Positions 18,791-27,746 of a stretch of 64,000 nucleotides of DNA are shown piece by piece. How positions within the stretch are numbered: the first letter of the stretch is position 1; the number at the start of each line of letters is the position of its first letter. The position numbers and the translations under genes are program-made. Origin of the DNA: Ochrobactrum chromiisoli (GTDB lineage Bacteria > Pseudomonadota > Alphaproteobacteria > Rhizobiales > Rhizobiaceae); the NCBI RefSeq assembly GCF_026241335.1, contig NZ_JAPHAV010000001.1, forward strand, positions 620,001-684,000. Direction: 5' to 3'. The notes under the pieces were generated by a model. The model saw nothing but the letters and a program-made list of their open reading frames with translations, was not told the origin of the DNA and did not search any database.

Positions 18791-20080
18791 ATGAGTGAAG
18801 GCAACGGCGGGGATGTTGCGGAGCCCGCAAAGGATGAATCTCTTTTTGCACCGCTGTTTCGTGTAAAAGGCGTGATTTTTGCCAGCGTCGTGCTGATTCC
18901 CTGCATTCTGGCGCTGGACTTGCCAATCTGGTTTCGTGCCGCCCTGCTCATCATGGTGCTGATTGGAGCGGTCTGGGTTTCCAGTGCAACGGGTGACGAT
19001 GAGCCAGCTCGCAAACAGGAGCAAAAAAAACAGATCAACGAGATGTCGGACGTGTCGGGCGCGCGTCTCGCCGATCTTCTGACCGATCCGATGATTGTCT
19101 TTGATCATCGCGGCACGGTGCTGTTTGTCAATGCCATGGCCATGGATGCATTTCAGTCGCTTGAGCCTGGAACGGCCCTTTACCTGCGCTTTCGTGCACC
19201 GGAAATGCACAGGCTTATTCAGAGCGTCATTACCGATGGCGAACCACGCAGCATCGATTATTTTGAGCGTGTGCCGATTGATCGGTGGTATAAGGCGATG
19301 GTCAAGGCTTTGCGTGATGCTGACGGCAAGCCGGAACTCTTCGTGTTGCTGTTTCGCGACCAGAGTGAAACCCGCCGCATCGACCGCATGCGCTCGGACT
19401 TCATCGCGAATGCGAGCCATGAATTGCGGACGCCGCTTGCATCGCTGCTTGGCTTTATTGAAACCTTGCAGGGGCCTGCACGCAATGATGCAGCCGCGCG
19501 CGATCGCTTTCTGGGTATTATGCAAAAGCAGGCCGAGCGCATGTCGCGGCTGATTGATGATCTTTTGTCACTCTCGCGTCTTGAAATGCGGGCACATCTG
19601 GCGGTGACCGAATGTGTGGACATGACGGCAGTGCTCAATCATGTGGCTGATACACTCAGCCCGCTTGCGGCAGGTCTTGACGTTACGATTGAGCGCCATT
19701 TGCCGGACCATCCGGTCAATGTCACAGGTACGCGTGACGAACTCATTCAGGTCTTCCAGAACCTGTTAGAAAATGCCTGCAAATATGGACAGGGTGGCAA
19801 GCGGGTAATCCTGTGTCTTGATGAAGAACAGACAGAGCTGGGGCAGGAACTGGTTGCATCCGTGCAGGATTTTGGTCCCGGTATTGCAACTGAGCATCTG
19901 CCGCGCCTGACGGAGCGCTTTTATCGTATCGATGTGGAGACAAGCCGCGCACAAAAAGGCACGGGCCTTGGCCTTGCTATCGTCAAACACATTCTGGCGC
20001 GCCATCGGGGACGCCTTGTCGTGCGTTCGCAACTTGGTGAAGGGTCTACGTTTGTTGTGCGTTTGCCAAAGCGCGCGTAA
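18791..20080 (+). CDS. phoR: PhoR-like phosphate-regulon sensor histidine kinase
   Basis: 429 residues. Two closely spaced membrane helices near residues 25-75, a PAS domain (from LTDPMIVFDHRGTVLFVNA, about residue 96), a HisKA H-box NASHELRTPLASLLGFIE with the phospho-accepting His near 208, and a HATPase with N-box FQNLLENACKYG, G1 DFGPGIA and G2 GTGLGLAIVKHI. This layout is that of PhoR, which phosphorylates PhoB under phosphate limitation. No phoB or pst genes lie in the window, so the specificity call rests on domain layout and the ppk2 neighbour. The start has AAGGAG 8 bases upstream. Confidence 0.8.
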   Translation: MSEGNGGDVAEPAKDESLFAPLFRVKGVIFASVVLIPCILALDLPIWFRAALLIMVLIGAVWVSSATGDDEPARKQEQKKQINEMSDVSGARLADLLTDPMIVFDHRGTVLFVNAMAMDAFQSLEPGTALYLRFRAPEMHRLIQSVITDGEPRSIDYFERVPIDRWYKAMVKALRDADGKPELFVLLFRDQSETRRIDRMRSDFIANASHELRTPLASLLGFIETLQGPARNDAAARDRFLGIMQKQAERMSRLIDDLLSLSRLEMRAHLAVTECVDMTAVLNHVADTLSPLAAGLDVTIERHLPDHPVNVTGTRDELIQVFQNLLENACKYGQGGKRVILCLDEEQTELGQELVASVQDFGPGIATEHLPRLTERFYRIDVETSRAQKGTGLGLAIVKHILARHRGRLVVRSQLGEGSTFVVRLPKRA

Positions 20081-20114
20081 TAAAACGGTTTCAATCAGGA
20101 TTACAGATAAAGAA

Positions 20115-20144
20115 AAACCCCGGAGCAGGGTGCTGCCGGGGTTT
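20115..20144. terminator. Terminator between phoR and gcrA
   Basis: Long palindrome AAACCCCGG ... CCGGGGTTT with extra inner pairing. It lies between the convergent phoR and gcrA genes and can serve both strands. Confidence 0.8.
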
Positions 20145-20171
20145 GATATTGAGCAATGTTTGCGCGTTGCA

Positions 20172-20726
20172 TCAGCGGGCGCGGCGACGCTCTGCCGTTG
20201 GCTGGAAAGCCAGCTTGGAATGATAGCTGCAATAGGGGCTTGATTCACCGGATTCACTGCCGCAGAAATGGAAATCTTCATTAAGCGGATCGCCGATTGG
20301 CCATTTGCAGGTGCGCTCGCTGAGCTGCAAAAGCGTCAGCTTGCGCGAAATCGGAACCACAACGTCCGATGCGGGGCGTACAACGCGCTCCGCTACAGCA
20401 TCAGCCACATATTCCATCTGAAGCGCAGTTGCGCCAACGGTCTGCGTAACTGTTGCGGTGCGGATGGTGGTGGTCGCCTGTGGGCGGCTGGTACCGGTGC
20501 TATTGCTTGTTGCTGCAGGACGCGGGGTCGCTGCAACGGTGTTCACTTTTTTACTGCGTGGCGCTGCCGTGGTCGTTTTGCCGCGGCCCGAAAGCTTCAG
20601 GCGATGCACTTTACCGATCACTGCGTTGCGGCTGACGCCACCAAGCTGCGCTGCGATCTGGCTTGCACTCAAGCCTTCGTTCCATAATTTCTTTAGCAGT
20701 TCGACGCGCTCATCTGTCCAGTTCAT
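20172..20726 (-). CDS. gcrA: GcrA cell-cycle regulator
   Basis: 184 residues. GcrA is an alphaproteobacterial sigma-70 cofactor that recognises CcrM-methylated GANTC promoters and drives cell-cycle genes. The N-terminal helix-turn-helix is diagnostic: MNWTDERVELLKKLWNEGLS, then QIAAQLGGVSRNAVIGKVHR. A Thr/Ala/Pro-rich linker follows, and a C-terminal Cys/His-containing segment (CKWPIGDP, then FHFCGSE, YCSYHSKLAF). The canonical MNWTDE start at 20726 is used; the frame extends five codons further upstream. Confidence 0.95.
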   Translation of the reverse strand: MNWTDERVELLKKLWNEGLSASQIAAQLGGVSRNAVIGKVHRLKLSGRGKTTTAAPRSKKVNTVAATPRPAATSNSTGTSRPQATTTIRTATVTQTVGATALQMEYVADAVAERVVRPASDVVVPISRKLTLLQLSERTCKWPIGDPLNEDFHFCGSESGESSPYCSYHSKLAFQPTAERRRAR

Positions 20727-21144
20727 CGCCCTGGGCTCCAATCAATTTTCGTTATCCGGAATCCACTCGCGTTTCCGGATTGCTCCGGCCACAATTACTA
20801 TATCTATCCGGGTGACTAGGTCGGTCGCACGAAATGTAGTTTTAACTTTAAAAAAGAAACTACAATATCGAACGACTCCATGACAAGGGATAGCCTTGTC
20901 AGGCGGATTCCATTTTTATGGTTTTCCCCAACTTGGGTGATAATGACGGTTTTTCTGAGTCAGCTTTGCCCGTTTAGCAAGCATTTTTCATGGATGGTAC
21001 CCGTCAGGGAAAACGTCTCAGGGGTATATATCCACCTGATCCACAGAATGCCACCCCCGCGCTGCATGACACCTATCTTATATAAGGTGTGTTTCCGGCA
21101 TGAGTTCATGCATAAAGATGCATGATTATCCGGGTCGGCTTTGA
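20727..21144. other. Intergenic region between gcrA and the argD promoter
   Basis: Holds the divergent gcrA promoter region. Several local inverted repeats are visible: GTAGTTT/AAACTAC around 20837-20863, an 8-bp perfect TGACAAGG/CCTTGTCA stem at 20881-20901, and a symmetric ACACCTATCTTATATAAGGTGTGT around 21068-21091. An 81-codon plus-strand frame at 20880-21125 lacks a ribosome site and family character and is not called. Confidence 0.4.
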
Positions 21145-21173
21145 TTGACATTTTTTTTGTGAACGCCAATATA
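21145..21173 (+). promoter_or_regulatory. Sigma-70-type promoter upstream of argD
   Basis: TTGACA at 21145-21150, a 17-bp spacer and AATATA at 21168-21173: a perfect -35 with a good -10. The predicted start is near 21180, about 12 bases before an intrinsic terminator, which suggests attenuation or a short RNA. Confidence 0.55.
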
Positions 21174-21191
21174 CGCGCGGGATTAAACAAT

Positions 21192-21213
21192 GCCGCCTTG
21201 AGGGCGGTTTTTT
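21192..21213 (+). terminator. Intrinsic terminator in the argD leader
   Basis: Compact GCCGCC-TTGA-GGGCGG hairpin followed by six Ts, 85 bp before the argD ATG and just after the strong promoter. With no gene between promoter and terminator, it may control read-through into argDF-hslO. Confidence 0.65.
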
Positions 21214-21297
21214 ATTTCCACTTTAGTATGGGAAACGCTGCCTGGCCGGCCCTTGCCGGAGGCGCTGCAATGAAAAGGCTAATGGAGGCCTGCTGCA

Positions 21298-22509
21298 ATG
21301 ACCAACGTTACGACTGTGCAACCGCTTTACGACACATATAATCGTGCGGCTTTGCGCTTCGAGCGAGGTGAAGGCATCTGGCTTATTACCGAAAGCGGCG
21401 AGCGTTATCTCGATTTTGCGGCGGGCATCGCGGTTAATGCGCTGGGCCATTCTCATCCGCATCTGGTGAGTGCGCTCAAAGAGCAGGCTGATAAGCTTTG
21501 GCATCTGTCGAACCTTTATGAAGTTCCGGGTCAGGAAAAGCTGGGTCAGCGTCTGGTCGACGCGACTTTTGCGGACAAAGTATTCTTTACCAATTCCGGT
21601 GCGGAAGCACTTGAATGTGCGATCAAGACTGCGCGTCGCTATCATTATGTAAATGGCCATCCTGAACGCTTCCGTGTCATTACCTTTGAAGGTGCATTCC
21701 ACGGCCGCACGCTGGCAACGATCGCCGCTGGTGGTCAGGCCAAGTATCTTGAAGGTTTTGGCCCGAAGGTCGATGGTTTCGATCAGGTTCCATTCGGCGA
21801 TGAAGCCGCATTGCGTGCAGCCATCACCGATGAAACGGCAGCAATTCTGCTTGAGCCTGTGCAGGGCGAGGGCGGTCTGCGCGGTTTCCCTGAAGAGTTT
21901 ATGCGCCTTCTGCGCAAGATCTGCGATGAAAAAGGTCTGCTGCTGATCCTCGACGAAGTGCAGACAGGCGTTGGTCGGACCGGCAAACTCTTTGCGCATG
22001 AATGGTCGGGCATCACGCCAGACATTATGGCAGTCGCCAAGGGTATCGGCGGTGGTTTCCCGATGGGTGCTTGCCTTGCAACGGCTGAAGCTGCCAAGGG
22101 CATGACGGCTGGTGTGCATGGCACCACTTATGGCGGCAATCCGCTCGCTATGGCCGTTGGCAATGCCGTGCTCGATGTCGTGCTGGCCGATGGTTTCCTG
22201 GAAAATGTGCAAGAAACAGCACTCACCATGAAGCAGGGCCTTGCATCGATCATCGATCGTTTCCCGAATGTCATTTCGGAAGTGCGCGGTCGCGGCCTGC
22301 TGCTGGGTATCAAATGTGTTGTTCCAAACGTGGCACTTATTCAGGCTCTGCGCGACGAGCATCTGCTCAGCGTCGGCGCTGGCGATAATGTCGTGCGTAT
22401 TCTGCCTCCGCTGGTGACAACACCGGAAGAAGCGCGTGAAGCATTGGCACGTATTGAAGCAGCCGTTGAACGGCTTTCTGTCGCAAATCCGACCAGCAAG
22501 ACGGCATAA
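21298..22509 (+). CDS. argD: Acetylornithine aminotransferase
   Basis: 403 residues. PLP enzyme converting N-acetylglutamate 5-semialdehyde to N-acetylornithine in arginine synthesis; family members can also act on succinyl-diaminopimelate precursors. Visible are [17 protein letters not shown], the [13 protein letters not shown] segment, the cofactor-binding [13 protein letters not shown] and the PLP lysine in [15 protein letters not shown] (about residue 246). An AATGGAGG-type ribosome site precedes the ATG. Four bases separate it from argF, so they form an operon with hslO. Confidence 0.95.
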   Translation: MTNVTTVQPLYDTYNRAALRFERGEGIWLITESGERYLDFAAGIAVNALGHSHPHLVSALKEQADKLWHLSNLYEVPGQEKLGQRLVDATFADKVFFTNSGAEALECAIKTARRYHYVNGHPERFRVITFEGAFHGRTLATIAAGGQAKYLEGFGPKVDGFDQVPFGDEAALRAAITDETAAILLEPVQGEGGLRGFPEEFMRLLRKICDEKGLLLILDEVQTGVGRTGKLFAHEWSGITPDIMAVAKGIGGGFPMGACLATAEAAKGMTAGVHGTTYGGNPLAMAVGNAVLDVVLADGFLENVQETALTMKQGLASIIDRFPNVISEVRGRGLLLGIKCVVPNVALIQALRDEHLLSVGAGDNVVRILPPLVTTPEEAREALARIEAAVERLSVANPTSKTA

Positions 22510-22513
22510 GATC

Positions 22514-23437
22514 ATGGCGAACAACGGTATCAAGCACTTCATTGACCTCTCGACGGTTCCAGCTGACGAATTGCGCGCGATCATGGAAGACGCAAAGGCA
22601 CGCAAGGCGCGCCTGAAGGCTGGCGAGATCGAAAAGCCTTTCGCAGGCAAGGTTCTGGCAATGATTTTCGAAAAACCGTCCACGCGAACCCGTGTGTCGT
22701 TTGATGTTGGTATGCGTCAGCTTGGCGGCGAGACGATCATGTTGACCGGTTCGGAAATGCAGCTCGGTCGCAGTGAAACCATTGCAGATACGGCCAAGGT
22801 GCTTTCGCGCTATGTTGATGCGATCATGATCCGCACAACATCGCATGATCGGATGCTGGAACTGGCTGAATATGCAACCGTTCCGGTTATTAATGCACTG
22901 ACCGACGACACACACCCTTGTCAGATCATGGCTGACGTTCTTACATATGAGGAACATCGCGGCTCGATCAAAGGCAAGACCTTTGCCTGGATGGGGGACG
23001 GCAACAACGTCCTGCATTCGCTTGTGGAAGCTGCGGCGCGTTTTGATTTCAACGTCAATATCGCAACGCCGGAAGGCAGCGAGCCGAAGCAGCAATATAT
23101 TGATTGGGCAAAGGCAAACGGCGCGAACATCATGTCCACAGCGGACCCTGATCTGGCGGCACGCGATGCAGATTGCATCGTGACCGACACTTGGGTTTCC
23201 ATGGGGCAGGAAGATCATGCTCGTGGCCACAATGTTTTTATGCCCTATCAGGTGAATGCTGATCTGATGGCTAAAGCTGACCCTCAGGCGCTTTTCATGC
23301 ACTGCCTGCCCGCACATCGCGGAGAGGAAGTGACCAATGAGGTGATCGACGGCCCGCAATCGGTCGTCTTCGATGAAGCTGAAAACAGGCTTCACGCCCA
23401 GAAAGCCATTCTGGCGTGGTGCTTGCAAGGCAGCTGA
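22514..23437 (+). CDS. argF: Ornithine carbamoyltransferase
   Basis: 307 residues, the usual anabolic OTC length. Forms citrulline from ornithine and carbamoyl phosphate. Carbamoyl-phosphate motifs [11 protein letters not shown] and [11 protein letters not shown] are present, as are the ornithine-loop MGQE region and the C-terminal [18 protein letters not shown] 22514 is used (MANNGIKHF); the longer frame from 22436 would overlap argD by 74 bases. Sits between argD and hslO in one operon. Confidence 0.97.
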   Translation: MANNGIKHFIDLSTVPADELRAIMEDAKARKARLKAGEIEKPFAGKVLAMIFEKPSTRTRVSFDVGMRQLGGETIMLTGSEMQLGRSETIADTAKVLSRYVDAIMIRTTSHDRMLELAEYATVPVINALTDDTHPCQIMADVLTYEEHRGSIKGKTFAWMGDGNNVLHSLVEAAARFDFNVNIATPEGSEPKQQYIDWAKANGANIMSTADPDLAARDADCIVTDTWVSMGQEDHARGHNVFMPYQVNADLMAKADPQALFMHCLPAHRGEEVTNEVIDGPQSVVFDEAENRLHAQKAILAWCLQGS

Positions 23438-23450
23438 TTGGGAGCATAAT

Positions 23451-24473
23451 TTGTCTGACAAGATCAGCAATGAGCATAACGAAGCCGAAGTCGTTCATAT
23501 TGATCTGAACAATTTCGACTTCGCAGGCGATGACGCCGTTGTGCCTTTCCAGGTGGAAGGGCTCGACGTGCGTGGTCGCGCGGTACAACTGGGCGGCACA
23601 ATCGATGCCATCCTGAAACGCCATAACTACCCCGAACATGTCGCACGCCTTCTGGCAGAAGCAACAGTTCTGACCACGCTTCTTGGCACATCGCTGAAAT
23701 TCGAAGGGAAGTTCATTTTCCAGACGCAGTCCGATGGGCCTGTCGATATGCTGGTCGTGGATTTCCGCACACCGCATTCTGTGCGTGCCTATGCACGCTT
23801 TGATGCCGAACGTGTCGCGGAAGCGGTGAGCGCTGGCAAAACCCGTCCTGAAGAACTTCTTGGTCGCGGAACACTTGCTTTCACGGTCGATCAGGGCGCG
23901 CATACGCAGCGCTATCAGGGCATTGTTGCGCTGGATGGATCAACGTTGGAAGAGATCGCACGCACCTATTTCCGTCAGTCGGAACAGATAGCGACCGATA
24001 TGCGGCTGAGCGTTGCAAAGCTCGTTGAGCGCGACAGTGATGGTAAGCTTGTCGAGTGCTGGCGCGCTGGTGGTCTGATGATCCAGTTCCTGCCTGAATC
24101 GGAGCTGCGCGCACGGGTGCCTGATCTTCCGGGTGGTGACGGCGATGAGAACACCGTTGTTCTTGATCTTGAAGATGACGGATGGGATGAAGCGCGTTCG
24201 CTGGTCGGAACAATCGAAAGCTCGGAACTGACCGACCCACAGGTTGGCTCTGAACGTTTGCTTTATCGTCTGTTCCACGAGCGCGGTGTGCGTATCTATG
24301 AAGCGATCCGTGTTGAGGACAATTGCTCATGCTCGCGCGACAAAATCGAAGGCGTGTTCAATAATTTCTCGGCGGAAGAAATTCAGGACAGCATTCAGGA
24401 CGGCAAGATTTCCGTGACGTGTGAATTCTGCTCAACGACCTATGAGTTCGATCCTGCACAGTTTGCGAAATAA
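23451..24473 (+). CDS. hslO: Hsp33 redox-regulated chaperone
   Basis: 340-residue holdase chaperone activated by oxidation. The C-terminal zinc-cysteine centre is visible as NCSCSRDKI and CEFCSTTYEF (C-x-C and C-x2-C). The start is a TTG at 23451 with GGGAG eight bases upstream, 13 bp after the argF stop; the nearest upstream ATG (23373) would lie inside argF. The order argD-argF-hslO is typical of Brucellaceae and relatives and couples a stress chaperone to an arginine operon. Confidence 0.93.
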   Translation: MSDKISNEHNEAEVVHIDLNNFDFAGDDAVVPFQVEGLDVRGRAVQLGGTIDAILKRHNYPEHVARLLAEATVLTTLLGTSLKFEGKFIFQTQSDGPVDMLVVDFRTPHSVRAYARFDAERVAEAVSAGKTRPEELLGRGTLAFTVDQGAHTQRYQGIVALDGSTLEEIARTYFRQSEQIATDMRLSVAKLVERDSDGKLVECWRAGGLMIQFLPESELRARVPDLPGGDGDENTVVLDLEDDGWDEARSLVGTIESSELTDPQVGSERLLYRLFHERGVRIYEAIRVEDNCSCSRDKIEGVFNNFSAEEIQDSIQDGKISVTCEFCSTTYEFDPAQFAK

Positions 24474-24482
24474 TATTATGAG

Positions 24483-24510
24483 AAAGGCGCTTTGAAAAAA
24501 GCGCCTTTTT
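24483..24510. terminator. Terminator between hslO and apaG
   Basis: Stem AAAGGCGCT / AGCGCCTTT with T runs, placed between convergent genes and touching the last base of apaG. Confidence 0.85.
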
Positions 24511-24902
24511 TAATTCAGGGTTCGTCTTGTCTCTGGAATATCCAGCGAGAAAGCCGGAATATCGACATCAAAGGCACTCCCATCCGGTAATTGCATTTGA
24601 TAGCGCCCGACCATAACACCGGATGTGGTGCTGAGAGGGCAACCGGATGAGTATTGATAAGAATCGCCCGGATTAAGTGTGGGTTGCTCGCCGATGACGC
24701 CAGCACCCTTCACCTCTTCGATGCGGCCATTGCCATCGGTAATCTGCCAGTAACGTGAGCGCAGCTGAACGGTCTGCGATGAATTGTTGGCAATGGTTAT
24801 CCGGTAGCCCCAGACATAGCGATTTTCGTCCGGTTCGGACTGGTCTTCGAGATAAAACGGTTCAGCCGTTACCTCAATATCCCGCGTTACCGCTCTGTAC
24901 AT
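24510..24902 (-). CDS. apaG: ApaG-family protein
   Basis: 130 residues, standard ApaG length. A fibronectin-III-like beta sandwich with the signatures [43 protein letters not shown] and MVGRYQM. The family was linked to Co2+/Mg2+ resistance in enterobacteria; its biochemical role is still undefined. Monocistronic here, convergent with hslO. Confidence 0.95.
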   Translation of the reverse strand: MYRAVTRDIEVTAEPFYLEDQSEPDENRYVWGYRITIANNSSQTVQLRSRYWQITDGNGRIEEVKGAGVIGEQPTLNPGDSYQYSSGCPLSTTSGVMVGRYQMQLPDGSAFDVDIPAFSLDIPETRRTLN

Positions 24903-25042
24903 GCATACCCGCCTTTAAGTCTTATCAAACATACTACACAAAGCTATCGCCAAAGTTGCGCGGGAGGTCAACGAATTGATGCCGACAAATGCATTGCAAT
25001 TGCCGAAATGTTCCGGCAATTGCGTCGTTTAGGCATCAATCT

Positions 25043-26236
25043 TTAGCGCGCGGCTGCAAGCGCTTCCAGCACGTCCTCAACCAGATCATCCTGGTCTTCC
25101 AGACCGACAGAGATGCGCAGCATACCATCTGAAATGCCGAGTTCCGCGCGTGCTTCGTCCGTGAGGCTCTGATGTGTCGTTGTGGCCGGATGAGTGATGA
25201 TGCTCTTTGCATCGCCCAGATTGTTGGAAATGCTGAACACCTGCAAAGCATTTTCGAACTTGAACGCAGCTTCCTTGCCGCCTTCGAGTTCCAGCGCGAT
25301 CAGTGTCGAGCCGCCAGTCATCTGCTTGGCGATGATGTCGGCCTGCGGGTGATCGGCGCGGCCCGGATAAATGACCTGCTTCACACCTGCCTGACCAGCC
25401 AGTGCATCGGCCACGGCTGCGGCAGATTGCGTCTGCTGACGCACGCGAACGCCGAGCGTTTCAAGACCTTTCAGCATGATCCATGCATTGAACGGGCTCA
25501 TGCCGGGGCCGGTATGACGGAAGTAAGGCTGGAGAACTTCTTCGGTCCATTCCTGATCGGAAAGAATGATCCCGCCCAGACAGCGGCCCTGACCGTCAAT
25601 ATGCTTTGTGGTCGAATAGACGACAATATGCGCGCCGAGTTCCAGAGGCCTCTGGTAAAGTGGCGTTGCAAATACGTTATCAACGATCAGCTTTGCGCCG
25701 ATTTCATTGGCAATGTCGGCGACAGCTGCAATGTCGATCACCTCAAGCGTCGGGTTTGACGGGCTTTCGAGCAGCATGACTTTGGTGTTCGGACGAACAG
25801 CCGCTTTCCAGTTTTCAATCTTTGAGCCGTCGATGATCGAGAACTCGACGCCATAGCGAGGCAGAAGCGTTTCAATGATGTAACGCGACGAGCCGAAGAC
25901 GGCGCGCGCACAGATAACATGCTCGCCCGCCTGTACCTGACAGAGAATAGAGGCGGCGACGGCCGCCATGCCGGATGTGAAAGCGCGCGCATCTTCCGCG
26001 CCTTCGAGCGCGCACATGCGCTTTTCAAACATATCTGTGGTCGGGTTGGCATAACGCGAATAGATGAACCCCGGATCTTCGCCCTTGAAGCGGGCCTCGG
26101 CAGCTTCTGCTGTCGGATAGAGAAAGCCTTGCGTCAGATAAAGGGCTTCTGACAACTCTGCAAAGCCCGAACGCAGCGATCCTGCATGAACGAGCTGAGT
26201 TGCCGGGCGAAACTTACGGGTAGTCTTATTCGTCAT
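25043..26236 (-). CDS. metZ: O-succinylhomoserine sulfhydrylase
   Basis: 397-residue Cys/Met-metabolism PLP enzyme making homocysteine directly from O-succinylhomoserine (or O-acetyl) and sulfide. Motifs: YSRYANPTTDMFEKR, SGMAAVAASILC, the PLP lysine in VVYSTTKHIDGQGR (about residue 210), and SLGxx-type region TLVxx replaced by SNNLGDAKSIITHPATTTH. Its leader contains a SAM-II riboswitch plus terminator, so expression should fall when S-adenosylmethionine is abundant. Confidence 0.93.
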   Translation of the reverse strand: MTNKTTRKFRPATQLVHAGSLRSGFAELSEALYLTQGFLYPTAEAAEARFKGEDPGFIYSRYANPTTDMFEKRMCALEGAEDARAFTSGMAAVAASILCQVQAGEHVICARAVFGSSRYIIETLLPRYGVEFSIIDGSKIENWKAAVRPNTKVMLLESPSNPTLEVIDIAAVADIANEIGAKLIVDNVFATPLYQRPLELGAHIVVYSTTKHIDGQGRCLGGIILSDQEWTEEVLQPYFRHTGPGMSPFNAWIMLKGLETLGVRVRQQTQSAAAVADALAGQAGVKQVIYPGRADHPQADIIAKQMTGGSTLIALELEGGKEAAFKFENALQVFSISNNLGDAKSIITHPATTTHQSLTDEARAELGISDGMLRISVGLEDQDDLVEDVLEALAAAR

Positions 26237-26292
26237 TTTTCCAACCTGTCGAAAGCTGGTCGGCCGGGGCCTGGAAATGCCTCGGCGGCCAA

Positions 26293-26328
26293 TAAAAAAC
26301 CGGCCTCGCGAACACGCAAAAGGCCGGT
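26293..26328 (-). terminator. Expression-platform terminator of the metZ leader
   Basis: On the minus strand an 8-bp stem (ACCGGCCT/AGGCCGGT at 26299-26306 and 26321-26328) is followed by a T run (26294-26298). It lies between the SAM-II aptamer and the metZ start. Confidence 0.8.
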
Positions 26329-26339
26329 AACGAACCGCG

Positions 26340-26398
26340 GCCTTATTTTAGCGAATTCTTTAACGTGGCTGCAAGCCGGCCGGCCAAATCACCACGGA
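26340..26398 (-). ncRNA. SAM-II riboswitch in the metZ leader
   Basis: The minus strand reads CCGTGGTGATTTGGCC, then GGCTTGCAGCCACGTTAAA, then GCTAAA. These are the hallmark conserved blocks of the SAM-II (metA-type) aptamer found before methionine genes in alphaproteobacteria: a stem plus pseudoknot that binds S-adenosylmethionine. The location 104 bases upstream of metZ, with a terminator between, supports transcriptional control. Confidence 0.93.
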
Positions 26399-26598
26399 AC
26401 ACTTTTTCCTTATGCCTCTTGAGCGGGGCCGTCAATGCTTGAAGAAGAGCGAAGAATAGAAATTGGCGCGTAGCGATCCTGTTGTTGCAATTTAAAGCTG
26501 GGGAAACTGGCTAAAAAAGCGTTAAAAAGCTGGTCTTGATTATTATGAGCGGTCAATGGTCATAGACCGATTTTAAGTAATTCACGGAGTTGAGTGGC

Positions 26599-27690
26599 AT
26601 GACGCAGAGGGAAGCAGGCATTCTGGCAGATGCGGATATTGCAGCACTCTTTGAAAGTGGTTTGCTCAAATCTGCGCGTCCTCTGGATGCCGACCAGATT
26701 CAGCCTGCAAGCCTCGATCTGCGACTGGGGGCAAAAGCCTATCGTGTACGCGCATCCTTTATGCCGGGTCCGGGCACGCCAGTCATCGACAAGCTGGAGC
26801 GCTTGAAACTCCATGAGATTGATCTGACCCAAGGCGCAGTTCTCGAAACCGGATGCGTGTATATTGTCCCACTGCTTGAAAGCTTGTCGCTTTCACCGGA
26901 ACTGTCGGCATCCGCTAATCCGAAAAGCTCGACCGGTCGCCTTGATATTTTCACCCGCGTTATCGCCGATGGCGCGCAGGAGTTCGACAAGGTGCCTGCT
27001 GGCTATAATGGCCCGCTTTATCTTGAAGTCAGCCCACGTACTTTCCCGATTGTTGCGCGCACCGGCTCGCGGCTGTCGCAAATTCGTTTCCGTCAGGGAC
27101 GTGCGCAGCTGACTGAAGCAGAACTTGCAACACTGCATCAGAATGAAACGCTGGTGGCGGCAGAACAGCCAAATATTTCTGGCGGCGGTATCGCACTCTC
27201 GGTCGATCTTTCGGGCGATAAAGACAGGCTGATCGGCTATCGTGGCAAGCACCACACGGCGGTTGTGGATGTCGATCAGCGTGCGGCACATGATGTTCTC
27301 GACTTTTGGGAGCCGATCTATGATCGCGGTTCGCGTGAATTGGTGCTCGACCCGGATGAGTTCTATATCCTCGTTTCGCGCGAAGCAGTGCATGTGCCGC
27401 CGCTTTTTGCGGCTGAAATGACGCCTTTTGACCCGCTGGTCGGCGAATTTCGCGTGCATTATGCAGGCTTCTTTGATCCGGGCTTTGGTCACACCGCTGC
27501 TGGTGGAACGGGAAGCCGTGCGGTTCTGGAAGTGCGCAGTCATGAAGTCCCGTTCATTCTCGAACATGGCCAGATTGTCGGCCGTCTTGTTTATGAGCAT
27601 ATGTTGAATCGCCCGAAGGCGCTCTATGGCATCGATCTGGGATCGAACTATCAGGCGCAGCAACTCAAGCTCTCCAAGCATTTCAGGTGA
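26599..27690 (+). CDS. Dcd-family protein, annotated as dCTP deaminase, duplicated
   Basis: 363 residues, about twice the length of canonical Dcd. Two dUTPase/Dcd-type beta-barrel halves can be seen: the first includes QIQPASLDLRLGAKAYRV and a trimer-type SANPKSSTGRLDIFTRVI segment, the second MTPFDPLVGEFRVHYAGFFDPGFG and ILEHGQIVGRLVYEHM. Canonical Dcd converts dCTP to dUTP for dTMP synthesis; alphaproteobacteria often carry this long form, presumably with the same role. ATG 26599 preceded by GGAG; a TTG nine bases earlier is an alternative. No repeats of known regulatory sites upstream. Confidence 0.82.
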   Translation: MTQREAGILADADIAALFESGLLKSARPLDADQIQPASLDLRLGAKAYRVRASFMPGPGTPVIDKLERLKLHEIDLTQGAVLETGCVYIVPLLESLSLSPELSASANPKSSTGRLDIFTRVIADGAQEFDKVPAGYNGPLYLEVSPRTFPIVARTGSRLSQIRFRQGRAQLTEAELATLHQNETLVAAEQPNISGGGIALSVDLSGDKDRLIGYRGKHHTAVVDVDQRAAHDVLDFWEPIYDRGSRELVLDPDEFYILVSREAVHVPPLFAAEMTPFDPLVGEFRVHYAGFFDPGFGHTAAGGTGSRAVLEVRSHEVPFILEHGQIVGRLVYEHMLNRPKALYGIDLGSNYQAQQLKLSKHFR

Positions 27691-27746
27691 TTGCGTTCTT
27701 CCTGATCCCGTTCATATAAAGTGGGATGTGGTGGAGGACAGCTCAG

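Noticed and set aside
21037-21045. DnaA-box-like TGATCCACA upstream of gcrA
   Set aside because: Single one-mismatch match to a 9-mer, expected by chance in 64 kb.
20880-21125. 81-codon plus-strand frame between gcrA and argD
   Set aside because: No ribosome site, no recognisable family, and it crosses several inverted repeats; treated as intergenic.
24996-25023. Perfect GCAATTGCCG inverted repeat downstream of metZ as a terminator
   Set aside because: The stem is clear, but no U run follows on the metZ strand; too weak to call.
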